64,000 nt of DNA from an uncultured Clostridia bacterium. GTDB taxonomy: Bacteria; Bacillota; Clostridia; Oscillospirales; Acutalibacteraceae. Position numbers and translations under genes: made by a program. Below the pieces are notes generated by a model. The model was not told where the DNA came from. It was given only the letters and a program-made list of their open reading frames with translations, and made no database searches. The stretch spans positions 248,001 to 312,000 of the forward strand of contig CANQFC010000002.1 in the NCBI GenBank assembly GCA_947598155.1. Direction: 5' to 3'. Below, one piece after another: positions 27,747 to 36,882 of the stretch (within the stretch, counting starts at the first letter, position 1; each line of letters begins with the position of its first letter).

Positions 27747-28709
27747 TTAAAAAAGATTAACGTCTAACAAAGCGTCGTTATGTCTGTAAAATTTCCGATC
27801 CTCAAGAGCCCAAAGCCTGTTTGTAAACTCACCTTTCTTAATCCCTGCGGTGGCGTCCATAATCTCATAAACGCAGGCGTCCATCATATCAAGCTGAGAA
27901 AGCAACTCGGCCTCAAGGAAAAGAGGCCTTACTGCCGCGCCGTATTCTGGCTCTTTATGGTGCGAGATTACCATATGCTGTAAAAGAAGTGATTTTTCCT
28001 TATCCGTGCCCAATTTTTCGGCGGCCTCGGAAATTAACATAGCGCCTTTTACAAGGTGGCCTATTAGGTTGCCCTCAACAGTATAACCCGACGCGAGCCC
28101 GGTACCGCTTATTGCAAACTCCGTAGTTTTGGCTATATCGTGTAAAACGGCGCCCGAAATTAAAAGCTCACGGTTTACAAACGGGTAAACGCCGCAAACG
28201 CCCTCGCAAAGCCTGACTATTGACAGCGTGTGCATCATAAGTCCGCCTCGAATCGCGTGGTGAAGTTTAAACGCGGCAGGGAAACATACGAGCTTTTCAC
28301 GGTTTTCTTCCAAAAGATACAAAACGAGTTTTTTCAGGTCTTCATCCTTAAATTCGGAAACAATTTTGATTATGGCGTCAAACATATCCTCGCCCTTGTA
28401 ATCGGCGGATTTAACATAATCGTCAAGAGAAACGTTGTCGGAATCAACCGCCTCCCTGATTCGGTCGATAATAAGCTGGTCGTTATCGCGGTATTTTTGC
28501 AGTTTACCCCTGACCTTAACGAGCATATCCGCCTCTATTTTATTTGTTAGGGAAGGGGTGTAATCCCAAATTTTAGCAAAAATTTCCCCTTCTTTATCGG
28601 AGAGCGTTAAATCAAGATAAGTGCTCCCGTTTTTGGCGGATTTAACCTCGCAATGCTTAATTACCGCGAATCCTTCAACCTGACCGTTGCCTACGTCTTT
28701 GAAATTCAT
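27747..28709 (-). CDS. yhaM: 3'-5' exoribonuclease YhaM-like (OB-fold plus HD domain)
   Basis: N-terminal OB-fold FAKIWDYTPSL...VRGKLQKYRDNDQLIIDRI. HD motifs HHAIRGGLMMHTLS, GAVLHDIAKT, LLQHMVISHHKEPEYGA. Confidence 0.88.
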   Translation of the reverse strand: MNFKDVGNGQVEGFAVIKHCEVKSAKNGSTYLDLTLSDKEGEIFAKIWDYTPSLTNKIEADMLVKVRGKLQKYRDNDQLIIDRIREAVDSDNVSLDDYVKSADYKGEDMFDAIIKIVSEFKDEDLKKLVLYLLEENREKLVCFPAAFKLHHAIRGGLMMHTLSIVRLCEGVCGVYPFVNRELLISGAVLHDIAKTTEFAISGTGLASGYTVEGNLIGHLVKGAMLISEAAEKLGTDKEKSLLLQHMVISHHKEPEYGAAVRPLFLEAELLSQLDMMDACVYEIMDATAGIKKGEFTNRLWALEDRKFYRHNDALLDVNLF

Positions 28710-28772
28710 AACTATACCTGCATTTCATAATAATTTTTTATATATTGTACACTAAACGCAGGTATTTTGCAA

Positions 28773-28898
28773 CTAACCGAACAGCATAAATTCGCTGTTT
28801 GTTTTCGCAATGAAAAATCCGCACATTCCCGCGGTCATCAAGACAATAAGTATTGAGGTAACAAAATAGTACTTTAAAATTTTGTATGTTTCGCTCAA
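28773..28898 (-). CDS. 41-aa predicted membrane miniprotein overlapping the spoIIP stop codon (TTGA), absent from the ORF track
   Basis: TTG start: M(L)SETYKILKYYFVTSILIVLMTAGMCGFFIAKTNSEFMLFG*. AAAGGA about 12 nt upstream. Confidence 0.5.
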   Translation of the reverse strand: MSETYKILKYYFVTSILIVLMTAGMCGFFIAKTNSEFMLFG

Positions 28899-30040
28899 TT
28901 TTCTTCACATTCCTTTATTATTTCTATTATTGATTTTCCAAGTATTTGGGCTGAATAGACCGCCTCTCTCACTGTGTTTGACTGTGTTCCTATCTCAATA
29001 TTCAGCGCGCACGGCACTAAATCCATATTATATTTCCTTGCGCAAAACAACAGCGGTCTTACGGCACGCGGATAAGACTCAGACAGGCTTTTTTGAAGAT
29101 GCAGTGCAAAGGTAAGATTCTTTTCCCAGTTGGGAAAATCCGTAACCGCCCCATCTTCACAGCCCGTTATCAACTGAATCTGCGCGACTTTTTTCCCGTC
29201 TATTTCCGTTACGGTTTTAACGTTACTGCCGTCTTTTCGGGTTATAGAATCGCGGTGTAAGTCGATTACAATCTGAATTGAGGGATTTTCTCTTAAAATA
29301 TCTGAAATTTTTTCCCGCGAACGCTCAAACGCGCCGCTGTATGACGTATCGTAAACCGTTTTGTCGTGAATGACCTTGTATCCGTATGATTCTATTGTAT
29401 TGCAAAGCGCCTCTCCCGCCCTTATAATTCCAAGCGTTTGCGGCGATGCAACGAGAGTATTGGAATAAAAATCGTTTTCGATGATTTGATAGCTTTCCGA
29501 AGTGTGAGTGTGATAAATCAGTACGACCGGCTTATTTTTATTTATGCTTGCAGTAATTTTCTTTTTCAAATAAGATTCAATATTTACGCCGTTGTTTTTT
29601 GTCGTGTTTCTCAAATAAACGGGGCCAAAAGCCTCAGTAGCGTTTTTTGAAGAATAATCCTCAGATAAAATCTTTCCGTCGTTGGAGGCGTTTGCCAAAA
29701 GCTCCTTTGCGCCCTCTTCTGCCTTTGATATGTCGCTGTAACCGTTTGACATAATATTTGAAACGCTCTGAATTTCGTTTTTGTTCTTTTCCGCTTCGCT
29801 TTTTACTGTTTCAATTTCAGTTGTATAAATTTTGTTAACGCCTTTTTCTTTTGCATTACCGAAAACTTTTCGCGGAACAGAAAATACGCCGCACACAATT
29901 ATTATCGACAAAATAAGGCAAAGAAAAGCAAATTTATTTAAATTCAGCGTTTTTCTCCCGTGCCTTCTTGTCCGTCTTCTGCGTCTGCTCATTGGTTTGA
30001 CCGCCTTATAATATATTTCAGTTAAATATATGCCGGTCAA
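28895..30040 (-). CDS. spoIIP: stage II sporulation protein P
   Basis: PVVLIYHTHTSESY, IQIVIDLHRDSITR, NIEIGTQSNTVREA. Adjacent to gpr. Start may be an internal ATG (MSRRRRRTRR). Confidence 0.92.
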   Translation of the reverse strand: MTGIYLTEIYYKAVKPMSRRRRRTRRHGRKTLNLNKFAFLCLILSIIIVCGVFSVPRKVFGNAKEKGVNKIYTTEIETVKSEAEKNKNEIQSVSNIMSNGYSDISKAEEGAKELLANASNDGKILSEDYSSKNATEAFGPVYLRNTTKNNGVNIESYLKKKITASINKNKPVVLIYHTHTSESYQIIENDFYSNTLVASPQTLGIIRAGEALCNTIESYGYKVIHDKTVYDTSYSGAFERSREKISDILRENPSIQIVIDLHRDSITRKDGSNVKTVTEIDGKKVAQIQLITGCEDGAVTDFPNWEKNLTFALHLQKSLSESYPRAVRPLLFCARKYNMDLVPCALNIEIGTQSNTVREAVYSAQILGKSIIEIIKECEEN

Positions 30041-30057
30041 AATTCTTTATTACATAT

Positions 30058-30930
30058 TTAAAAAAGAGAGAGAAAAACAGACGCTTCGATTTCCGGCTGA
30101 AGAGCGCAGTTTATTGCCAGCGCCAAAAGATTAGCCGCCCGTTCAATAACTGTGTCAATATCTCCGGGAGTCACCATCGTTTCTTTAAGCTCTTGCGGAA
30201 TTTTTTCGGTATCCGCTTTTCTGTCCGTCAAATCGTTAATTAAAGTTACTCCGTCAACTACCGTGGGAACTCCTATTGAAACAACGGGAACAGACATTGT
30301 GCTCTCGTCAATTCTTGCCCTTACGTTGCCTACGCCAGAGCCGGGAATTATACCTGTATTTGAAATCTGAACAGTTTTACCAAGTCTTGAGAGGCGCCTC
30401 GCGGCCAAAGCGTCCACGGTTATTATAGCGACCGGTTTTACAATATCGGAAACCGATTTTATATACTCTGCGGTTTCTATACCGGTTTGCCCAAGCACGC
30501 CCGTTGAAACAGCGGCAACGGAGCGGATATTTTCCACATCGAGGTCTTTTTTCATTTCTTCCTTAATATGCCTCGTCGCAAATATTTTTTCCGCGCACAA
30601 CGGCCCTAAAGCGTCGGGAGTGATATTGTCATTTCCCAGTCCCGCAACGAGTACCGAGCCGTTTTCCTTAGGAAGAAGGTCGCCTATAATTGAAGAAAGC
30701 GCCGTAAGACGCCCGTCAAGCAGTTCGGATTCGTGAGAAAATTCTGGCATATCAACAGTTATATATTTTCCCATAGGTTTTCCAACCGCTTTTTCCCCCG
30801 CCGAGTTTAATATTTCAATTTCGGTTACGTAAGCGTTCTCCCGCCGCCAATGCGTTACCTTTATTCCCTCCTGTTCTTTTTCTTCTAAAAGCTCCTGCCT
30901 TTCAAGCGCTAAATCGGTTCTGTAATTCAA
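30058..30930 (-). CDS. gpr: germination (spore) protease
   Basis: RTDLALERQELL, VLVAGLGNDNITPDALGP, VSTGVLGQTGIETAEYI, ALAARRLSRLGKTVQISNTGIIPGSGVGNVR. Confidence 0.96.
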   Translation of the reverse strand: MNYRTDLALERQELLEEKEQEGIKVTHWRRENAYVTEIEILNSAGEKAVGKPMGKYITVDMPEFSHESELLDGRLTALSSIIGDLLPKENGSVLVAGLGNDNITPDALGPLCAEKIFATRHIKEEMKKDLDVENIRSVAAVSTGVLGQTGIETAEYIKSVSDIVKPVAIITVDALAARRLSRLGKTVQISNTGIIPGSGVGNVRARIDESTMSVPVVSIGVPTVVDGVTLINDLTDRKADTEKIPQELKETMVTPGDIDTVIERAANLLALAINCALQPEIEASVFLSLF

Positions 30931-30998
30931 AATTTTGCCTCCTTTTTCGTTATATTATTCCAAAAAGAAAAAATAGTATCCAAATTATAAAAAAAAAC

Positions 30999-31027
30999 TT
31001 GATTTTTATTTGTATTCGTGATAATAT
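30999..31027 (+). promoter_or_regulatory. putative rpsT promoter
   Basis: TTGATT - 17 nt - TAATAT. Confidence 0.5.
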
Positions 31028-31058
31028 ATACCCCGTAAATGCGAAGGAGGTGTGACAA

Positions 31059-31316
31059 ATGCCCAATATTAAATCAGCTAAAAAGCGTGTTCTCGTCAAC
31101 AAAACAAAGGCACAGCGTAATAAGTCTGCAAATTCCGCACTTAAAACTGCTATAAAAAAGGCTAACGCTGCAATCGAAGCAAACGCTGCCGATAAGGAAG
31201 AGCTTGTAAAGCTTGCTGTCAAGAAAATCGATCAGGCTGCTGCTAAAAACCTTATTCATAAAAACAACGCTGCTCGTAAAAAGTCCGCCCTCGTGACAAA
31301 GCTTAACAAAGCTTAA
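31059..31316 (+). CDS. rpsT: 30S ribosomal protein S20
   Basis: MPNIKSAKKRVLVNKTKAQRNKSANSALKTAIKKA. SD GGAGGTG. Confidence 0.97.
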   Translation: MPNIKSAKKRVLVNKTKAQRNKSANSALKTAIKKANAAIEANAADKEELVKLAVKKIDQAAAKNLIHKNNAARKKSALVTKLNKA

Positions 31317-31339
31317 GCCGTTGTTTGGAAATTTTGACC

Positions 31340-31366
31340 GCTGTAAATCACAGCGGTATTTTTCTT
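31340..31366 (+). terminator. rpsT terminator
   Basis: CCGCTGTAAATCACAGCGG TATTTTTC. Confidence 0.85.
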
Positions 31367-31375
31367 TATATTTAA

Positions 31376-31404
31376 TTGACTTTTCAGGAAAATATGTATA
31401 TAAT
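31376..31404 (+). promoter_or_regulatory. sigma-A type promoter of the 59-aa gene
   Basis: TTGACT - 17 nt - TATAAT. Confidence 0.75.
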
Positions 31405-31434
31405 AAATATACATTTATTTTTGGAGGAAATTTT

Positions 31435-31614
31435 ATGAAAAAGGTTTTAAAAGTGTTAGCTGTTCTCACACTTATTGCGGGAGCCGCGTTTACCGCTTAC
31501 GTTTTAATTAAAAAATACGTTGACAGTAAAAGAGTTGTTATCGGCAACGACGCTGAAAATTATGTTTCCTGTTCTTGCTGTGACGACAGCTTTATTTCCG
31601 AAACAGTCGCGTAA
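31435..31614 (+). CDS. 59-aa single-TM protein with CSCCDD motif
   Basis: MKKVLKVLAVLTLIAGAAFTAYVLIKKYVDSKRVVIGNDAENYVSCSCCDDSFISETVA. SD GGAGG. Confidence 0.75.
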   Translation: MKKVLKVLAVLTLIAGAAFTAYVLIKKYVDSKRVVIGNDAENYVSCSCCDDSFISETVA

Positions 31615-31626
31615 AATAAAAATCTT

Positions 31627-31660
31627 AAAAAAAGGGGCTCTTTTGAGTCCCTTTTTTGTT
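31627..31660. terminator. bidirectional terminator
   Basis: AAAAAAGGGGCTCTTTTGAGTCCCTTTTTT. Confidence 0.8.
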
Positions 31661-31666
31661 GTTATT

Positions 31667-32020
31667 CTATTTTGATTTTGGCTTTGTTACAAGCGCCACA
31701 ACAAGACCGCTCATCATCGCTACCGTTATGCCGACAGATGCCGAAGAAAGCGGTCCGGTTAAAATACCGAGCGCTCCCTTTTCACGAATTGCCTTCTGCG
31801 TTCCTGCAACCAGCATATTTCCGAAACCGGTAAGCGGCACAGTAGCGCCCGCCCCCGCAAATTCGACAATAGGCTGATACAGCCCAAGGGCGCCTAAAAG
31901 AACGCCCAAAACAACGAAAGACACAAGGATTCTTGCAGGCGTAAGCTTGGTGAGGTCAATTAAAAGCTGACCTATAACGCATATTATTCCGCCTATCACA
32001 AATGCTTTTAAAAAAATCAT
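31667..32020 (-). CDS. spoVAE: stage V sporulation protein AE (SpoVAEB type)
   Basis: FVIGGIICVIGQLLIDLTKLTPARILVSFVVLGVLLGALGLYQPIVEFAGAGATVPLTGFGNMLVAG. Start trimmed to ATG 32020. Confidence 0.92.
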   Translation of the reverse strand: MIFLKAFVIGGIICVIGQLLIDLTKLTPARILVSFVVLGVLLGALGLYQPIVEFAGAGATVPLTGFGNMLVAGTQKAIREKGALGILTGPLSSASVGITVAMMSGLVVALVTKPKSK

Positions 32021-32075
32021 AATTTTCACTCCCGACAATATTTTGTCAGAAAATGAAAAAAATATACAAATGAAA

Positions 32076-32100
32076 AAAGCGCGGAAACCGCGCTTTTTCA
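32076..32100 (-). terminator. terminator of the zinc-ribbon gene, separating it from spoVAE
   Basis: Minus strand AAAAAGCGCGGTTTCCGCGCTTTTTTC. Confidence 0.8.
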
Positions 32101-32107
32101 GCAAAGA

Positions 32108-32383
32108 TTATTCGCCTTTCATTTTTGCAAAGCAATCGCTGCAATAAACAGGTCTGTCATCTTTGGGCTCAAACGGAATTTTTGCTTCGCCGCCGCAGGA
32201 CGCACATACCGCAGTATGATACACTCTTGCGCTTCGAGCTGCGTTTTTGCGTGCCACACGGCACTCCTTGCATCTCTGAGGCTCATTTTCAAAACCTTTC
32301 TCAGCATAAAATTCTTGTTCGCCTGCCGTAAAAACGAATTCTTTTCCGCAATCTTTACAGGTCAGGGTCTTGTCCTCGTACAT
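32108..32383 (-). CDS. zinc-ribbon protein with CxxC-x17-CxxC motif
   Basis: LTCKDCGKEFVFTAGEQEFYAEKGFENEPQRCKECR and CASCGGEAKIPFEPKDDRPVYCSDC (x17 spacing counted). Confidence 0.85.
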   Translation of the reverse strand: MYEDKTLTCKDCGKEFVFTAGEQEFYAEKGFENEPQRCKECRVARKNAARSARVYHTAVCASCGGEAKIPFEPKDDRPVYCSDCFAKMKGE

Positions 32384-32469
32384 TTTGCTACCTCGCTAAA
32401 AAAATATTTTACCCCTAACGGAATTGCACCGTCGGCACCCAAAAAATGCTCCTCTAAGGCAAGGGCATA

Positions 32470-33042
32470 TCAATCCTTTTTAATTTTTTGGCGTATGCGC
32501 TGAACCGCATTGTCAACCTGCTTTAATTCGCAGTTTAAAGCCTCAGCCGTTGCTTTTCTTGAAAAGCCCAAAAGATAAGCCTTTGCAACGGAAAGTTCAA
32601 AGTCAGAAAGAGATTCAAAAAGAGCTCTCTGCTGTTCCTTTAAAAGCAAAACATCCTCAGGAGAGAGGTTTTTAGACTCAATCTCGGCCAAATCCTCAAT
32701 TTGGACATAGTTTTTAAGAGGACAATGCTTTTTACGGTTTAAAGATTTGTAATAACGCTGCATAGCCTGTTCGGTGAGAACCATAGCATAAGCGGAAAAA
32801 TTATCGCTTTTTACGGGGTCATATGAAAAAACAGCGGAATAAAAACCTATAACGCCCTCTTGATAAAAATCGTCAGTTTCAACGCCCTGAGTAAAACGAA
32901 AGCTTTTCGCCTTTTCGGAAATGCGGTGCGAATAGCGCTTTAAAAGAACGGGAAAGGCCTCTGTACTGCCGTTTAAAGCAAGTGAAACAAGGTCATTATC
33001 GCTTAAAGCGGAAATTGATTCGCCGTTCATTTTTACACTCAC
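32470..33042 (-). CDS. sigma-70 family RNA polymerase sigma factor, SigH-like
   Basis: Region 2 DDFYQEGVIGFYSAVFSYDPVKSDNFSAYA. Region 4 LSDFELSVAKAYLLGFSRKATAEALNCELKQVDNAVQRIRQKI. Confidence 0.85.
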   Translation of the reverse strand: MSVKMNGESISALSDNDLVSLALNGSTEAFPVLLKRYSHRISEKAKSFRFTQGVETDDFYQEGVIGFYSAVFSYDPVKSDNFSAYAMVLTEQAMQRYYKSLNRKKHCPLKNYVQIEDLAEIESKNLSPEDVLLLKEQQRALFESLSDFELSVAKAYLLGFSRKATAEALNCELKQVDNAVQRIRQKIKKD

Positions 33043-33055
33043 CTACTTATATAGA

Positions 33056-33083
33056 ATTATATCACAAAAGAAATAATTGTCAA
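33056..33083 (-). promoter_or_regulatory. sigma-A type promoter of the sigma factor gene
   Basis: Minus strand TTGACA - 16 nt - TATAAT. Confidence 0.75.
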
Positions 33084-33147
33084 CTGATTTTTTTGTTAAA
33101 AACACACAAAGATACAAATTTTGACAAAATTTAATTAAATCTTACAA

Positions 33148-33182
33148 AAAAACCGCTCAGAATTTTGCTGAGCGGTAAATTT
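33148..33182 (-). terminator. stem-loop terminator downstream of the 32-aa ORF
   Basis: ACCGCTCAGAATTTTGCTGAGCGGT. Minus strand continues into TTTTTTTG. Confidence 0.75.
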
Positions 33183-33281
33183 TTATGAGAACAATATCTG
33201 AAATATTATTGTGGCTGTACTCAGAGCCATCAATACCGCAAGAAAAACAGCGGTAAATTTTACAAATTTGTTTCTGTCCAT
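33183..33281 (-). CDS. putative 32-aa membrane miniprotein
   Basis: MDRNKFVKFTAVFLAVLMALSTATIIFQILFS*, basic N-terminus plus one TM, directly followed by a terminator. No strong SD. Confidence 0.4.
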   Translation of the reverse strand: MDRNKFVKFTAVFLAVLMALSTATIIFQILFS

Positions 33282-33377
33282 ATTATTTTACGGCTTTGAT
33301 TTGCAAAGAGTAAACTGTCTTTTGCCGCGCCGTTCCTTTCAGTGTAAATTAAACTTCAATAAGGGATTGCCCCGCAA

Positions 33378-35096
33378 TTATACGCCCAAAATTTTTGACA
33401 TACTGTCGGCAATTTTTTCGGACTTGGCCTCAGATTCTTTACGGGAATTGCCGCAGGCGGTAATGTAAACCTTAATTTTCGGCTCCGTACCCGATGGGCG
33501 GACAATTACCTTACTGCTATCCGGCATAACGAAAGAAAGAACGTTTGATTTCGGGAGCTTAATTTTGGTTTCCGCGCCCGTTACTGTGTCTTTCGTAACG
33601 CTGAGTTTGTAGTCGGACGTCTTTACAACCGGAGCGCCCGCAATCTCTTTGGGCGGATTTGACCTGAGCTCGTTCATTATATCCGCCATTTTCTGCATAC
33701 CGGCCGCGCCCTCAAAACCGAAATTGAGAACAGTATTGAGATACATACCGTATTTCTCATAAATGCTGTCCATAAACTGTTTAAGGGAAATTCCTTTGAG
33801 CTTATAATATGACGCCATTTCACAAATGAGGAGCGACGCCACTACCGCGTCTTTATCTCTAGCGTGCACGCCGCGAAGATAGCCGTAAGACTCCTCCATA
33901 CCAACGATAAAACGGTCTGTTTCGTTTTGTTTTTCAAGTTTTGTTACAAGCTCGCCTATATATTTAAAGCCCGTGAGCAAATCGGCAGTCTGCGCGCCGT
34001 AACTATCCGCAATAGCCTCAACCAGCGGAGTCGTAACTATTGTTTTGACAACTATCGGGTTTTCGGGCAGTTTACCCTGCTCTTTAAGCGATGAAAGAAG
34101 GTACTCGCAAAGCATTGCTCCGACTTCATTGCCGGTCATTAAAACGTATTCGCCGCCGTCACGGACCGCAATGCCTACACGGTCGCAGTCGGGGTCCGTT
34201 GCGAGAAGTAAATCTGCGTCGGTTCCTTCCGATGTTTTTATTGCGCATTCAAACGCCTGGCGGATTTCCGGATTCGGGAAAGGACACGTCGGGAAATTGC
34301 CGTCGGGCTTTTCCTGCTCCTTTACAACGGTAACGTCTTTAACGCCCGCCATTTTAAGCACCTTTCTTACAGGTTTATTGCCTGTGCCGTTTAGCGGCGT
34401 GTAAATCACCTTGAGGTCTGCGTTTTTAAGCGCGTCGGGATTGACTCTCGCGGAAAGAACGTTTTCATAAAACTCATCCATAAGCCAATCTTCAATATAA
34501 TCTATCAAATCCTCAGCCAGGGCGTCGTCAAAGCTCATTGTTTTAACGCCGTGGAACATATCAATTTTCTGGATATGCTCATAAGTCTTTGCGGCGGCCT
34601 CATCAGTCATCTGATAACCGTTGGGGTCGTAGCATTTATACCCGTTATATTTTGAAGGATTGTGAGACGCCGTAATAATTATACCAGAAGAACAGCCAAG
34701 CCTTCTTACCGCAAACGAAAGCATCGGAGTGGGAACGAGTTCGGGATAAATGTAAACCTTAATTCCGTTTGCCGCAAGGACGCAGGCCGCCTCTTTAGCA
34801 AAAACATCAGACTTAATTCTGGAATCATATGCGACCGCAACCGACGGATTTTCAAAGTTTTCGTTAAGATAATCCGCAAGACCCTGCGTTGCCTGATTAA
34901 CTGTGTAGACATTCATTCGGTTTGTGCCTGCGCCTATAACTCCGCGCAGACCCGCGGTGCCAAACTCAAGATTTTTATAAAAGCGGTCAAGAATAGCGTC
35001 GTCATCGCCCGCTATGCTCTGAAGCTCCGCAACAAGGTCGCTGTCCGATACAGCGTTTTCACACCAAAGAGAATATAATGATTTAATATCGTTCAC
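33378..35096 (-). CDS. phosphoglucomutase/phosphomannomutase family (phospho-sugar mutase). GTG start at 35096
   Basis: FGTAGLRGVIGAGTNRMN, GIIITASHNPSKYNGYKCY, LLATDPDCDRVGIAV, GMEESYGYL. GTG preceded by AGGAGGT. Confidence 0.93.
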   Translation of the reverse strand: MNDIKSLYSLWCENAVSDSDLVAELQSIAGDDDAILDRFYKNLEFGTAGLRGVIGAGTNRMNVYTVNQATQGLADYLNENFENPSVAVAYDSRIKSDVFAKEAACVLAANGIKVYIYPELVPTPMLSFAVRRLGCSSGIIITASHNPSKYNGYKCYDPNGYQMTDEAAAKTYEHIQKIDMFHGVKTMSFDDALAEDLIDYIEDWLMDEFYENVLSARVNPDALKNADLKVIYTPLNGTGNKPVRKVLKMAGVKDVTVVKEQEKPDGNFPTCPFPNPEIRQAFECAIKTSEGTDADLLLATDPDCDRVGIAVRDGGEYVLMTGNEVGAMLCEYLLSSLKEQGKLPENPIVVKTIVTTPLVEAIADSYGAQTADLLTGFKYIGELVTKLEKQNETDRFIVGMEESYGYLRGVHARDKDAVVASLLICEMASYYKLKGISLKQFMDSIYEKYGMYLNTVLNFGFEGAAGMQKMADIMNELRSNPPKEIAGAPVVKTSDYKLSVTKDTVTGAETKIKLPKSNVLSFVMPDSSKVIVRPSGTEPKIKVYITACGNSRKESEAKSEKIADSMSKILGV

Positions 35097-35221
35097 AAAA
35101 AGACCTCCTAAATCACTGTAAAATTCTATTTTGATTATTATACTCCTTTTTTTAGTAAAAGTAAATAATAAAATAACACCGCGTACCGCAGTAGGCAAAT
35201 CAGCTTATGATGAAAAACTGA

Positions 35222-35250
35222 TTGAAAAAACTTTTATATAAGTGTATAAT
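35222..35250 (+). promoter_or_regulatory. sigma-A type promoter of comM
   Basis: TTGAAA - 17 nt - TATAAT. Confidence 0.75.
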
Positions 35251-35283
35251 TGAATAAATTATTATTTGTCGGGGGTAGTTTAA

Positions 35284-36810
35284 TTGTTCGCGAAGATAAC
35301 AAGTATGGGGCTTTTCGGAATTGAGAGCTATAAAGTTAGCGTTGAAGCCGATGTTTCAGGCGGTATGCCGAGATTTGACATTGTCGGCCTGCCTGATACG
35401 TCTGTTTCCGAAAGCCGTGAAAGAGTGCGCTCTGCAATAAAAAACGCCAATCTTACTTACCCGGTCAGCAGAATAACCGTCAATCTCGCCCCTGCCCACA
35501 TAAAAAAAGAAGGGCCTATTTATGACCTGCCCATTTTTATTGCACTGCTTTGCGCAAACGGCGAATTAAAGCCGATTTCAGAAGATATTGCTTTTATAGG
35601 CGAACTGTCGCTCGACGGAAATTTACATAAAATCAACGGCGTTTTGCCGATGATAACAGCGGCTAAAAAATGTGGAGTAAAGGAAATTTTTATTCCGTTC
35701 GATAACGCGTATGAAGGCGCGGCTGTAAACGGTATTACGGTTTACCCCGTCAAAAATGTTACGGAGCTTATAAACCATCTCACAGATATTAAGAAAATTG
35801 AGCCTGTTTCGGACAAGCTTTACAAAGAATACACTCTGCCATCCGATATACCCGACTTTGCAGACGTAAGAGGTCAGGAAGAGGTTAAAAGAGCCCTTGA
35901 GGTTGCCGCCGCGGGCGGACACAACGTGCTGATGGTCGGTCCTCCCGGGTCGGGAAAAAGTATGCTTGCAAAACGCCTGCCCGGAATACTGCCCGATATG
36001 ACATTTGAAGAGTCCATTGAAACTACAAATATTTACTCTATAGCCGGCGCTCTGCCAAAAGGAATTTCAGTTTTACGCACCCGCCCATTCCGTTCGCCGC
36101 ACCATACCGTTTCGCCTGCCGGTCTTTCAGGCGGAGGAGCCGTTCCGAAGCCGGGTGAAATTTCACTTTCGCACAACGGAGTGCTTTTTCTCGACGAGCT
36201 GCCTGAATTTCAGCGCTCGTCGCTTGAAATACTGCGCCAGCCCATTGAGGACGGAGTTATAAGTATTTCACGGGCGGCGGCTAAATTTCAATACCCCTGT
36301 TCCGTTATGGTGGTTTGCGCAATGAACCCCTGCCCTTGCGGATATTACGGACACCCTACTCGAAAATGCACCTGCTCCGACGCCGCGGCGAAACGGTATT
36401 TCAACAGAGTAAGCGGACCACTTGTCGACAGACTTGACATTCACATAGACGTACCGCCCGTTGACTACGAAAGCCTTTCCGGGAAAGAAAAAGCTGAGTC
36501 TTCAAGCGAGATAAAGGCGCGCGTAAACAAGGCAAGAAAAATTCAACAGGAAAGATTTGCGGGTACAAAAATTACCTGCAACGCCAAAATGGACGCCGCC
36601 GCTACAAGAAAGTTCTGTATTTTAACGCCCGCCGCGGAAATTATTTTTAAAACGGCCTTTGAACGCTTGGGATTAAGCGCGAGGGCTTATGACAAAGTTT
36701 TGCGAATCGCAAGAACCATTGCCGATATGGACAATTCCGAGGACATTGACACAAAACATATTACAGAAGCTATTCAATACAGGAGCTTTGACAGGCGTTT
36801 CGGTGAATAA
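35284..36810 (+). CDS. comM: YifB/ComM family Mg-chelatase-like AAA ATPase
   Basis: GLPDTSVSESRERVRSAIKNA, MVGPPGSGKSMLAKRLPGILP, RPFRSPHHTVSPAGLSGGG, CPCGYYGHPTRKCTCS. Confidence 0.95.
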   Translation: MFAKITSMGLFGIESYKVSVEADVSGGMPRFDIVGLPDTSVSESRERVRSAIKNANLTYPVSRITVNLAPAHIKKEGPIYDLPIFIALLCANGELKPISEDIAFIGELSLDGNLHKINGVLPMITAAKKCGVKEIFIPFDNAYEGAAVNGITVYPVKNVTELINHLTDIKKIEPVSDKLYKEYTLPSDIPDFADVRGQEEVKRALEVAAAGGHNVLMVGPPGSGKSMLAKRLPGILPDMTFEESIETTNIYSIAGALPKGISVLRTRPFRSPHHTVSPAGLSGGGAVPKPGEISLSHNGVLFLDELPEFQRSSLEILRQPIEDGVISISRAAAKFQYPCSVMVVCAMNPCPCGYYGHPTRKCTCSDAAAKRYFNRVSGPLVDRLDIHIDVPPVDYESLSGKEKAESSSEIKARVNKARKIQQERFAGTKITCNAKMDAAATRKFCILTPAAEIIFKTAFERLGLSARAYDKVLRIARTIADMDNSEDIDTKHITEAIQYRSFDRRFGE

Positions 36811-36842
36811 TTAACATCGGAAAATTAAATATAAAAAAATAT

Positions 36843-36880
36843 CCCGTATTCATCTGTAAGTCAGACTGAATACGGGTAAA
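36843..36880. terminator. terminator between comM and thiT
   Basis: CCCGTATTCA...TGAATACGGG. Minus strand continues ATATTTTTTTATA. Confidence 0.8.
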
Positions 36881-36882
36881 TT

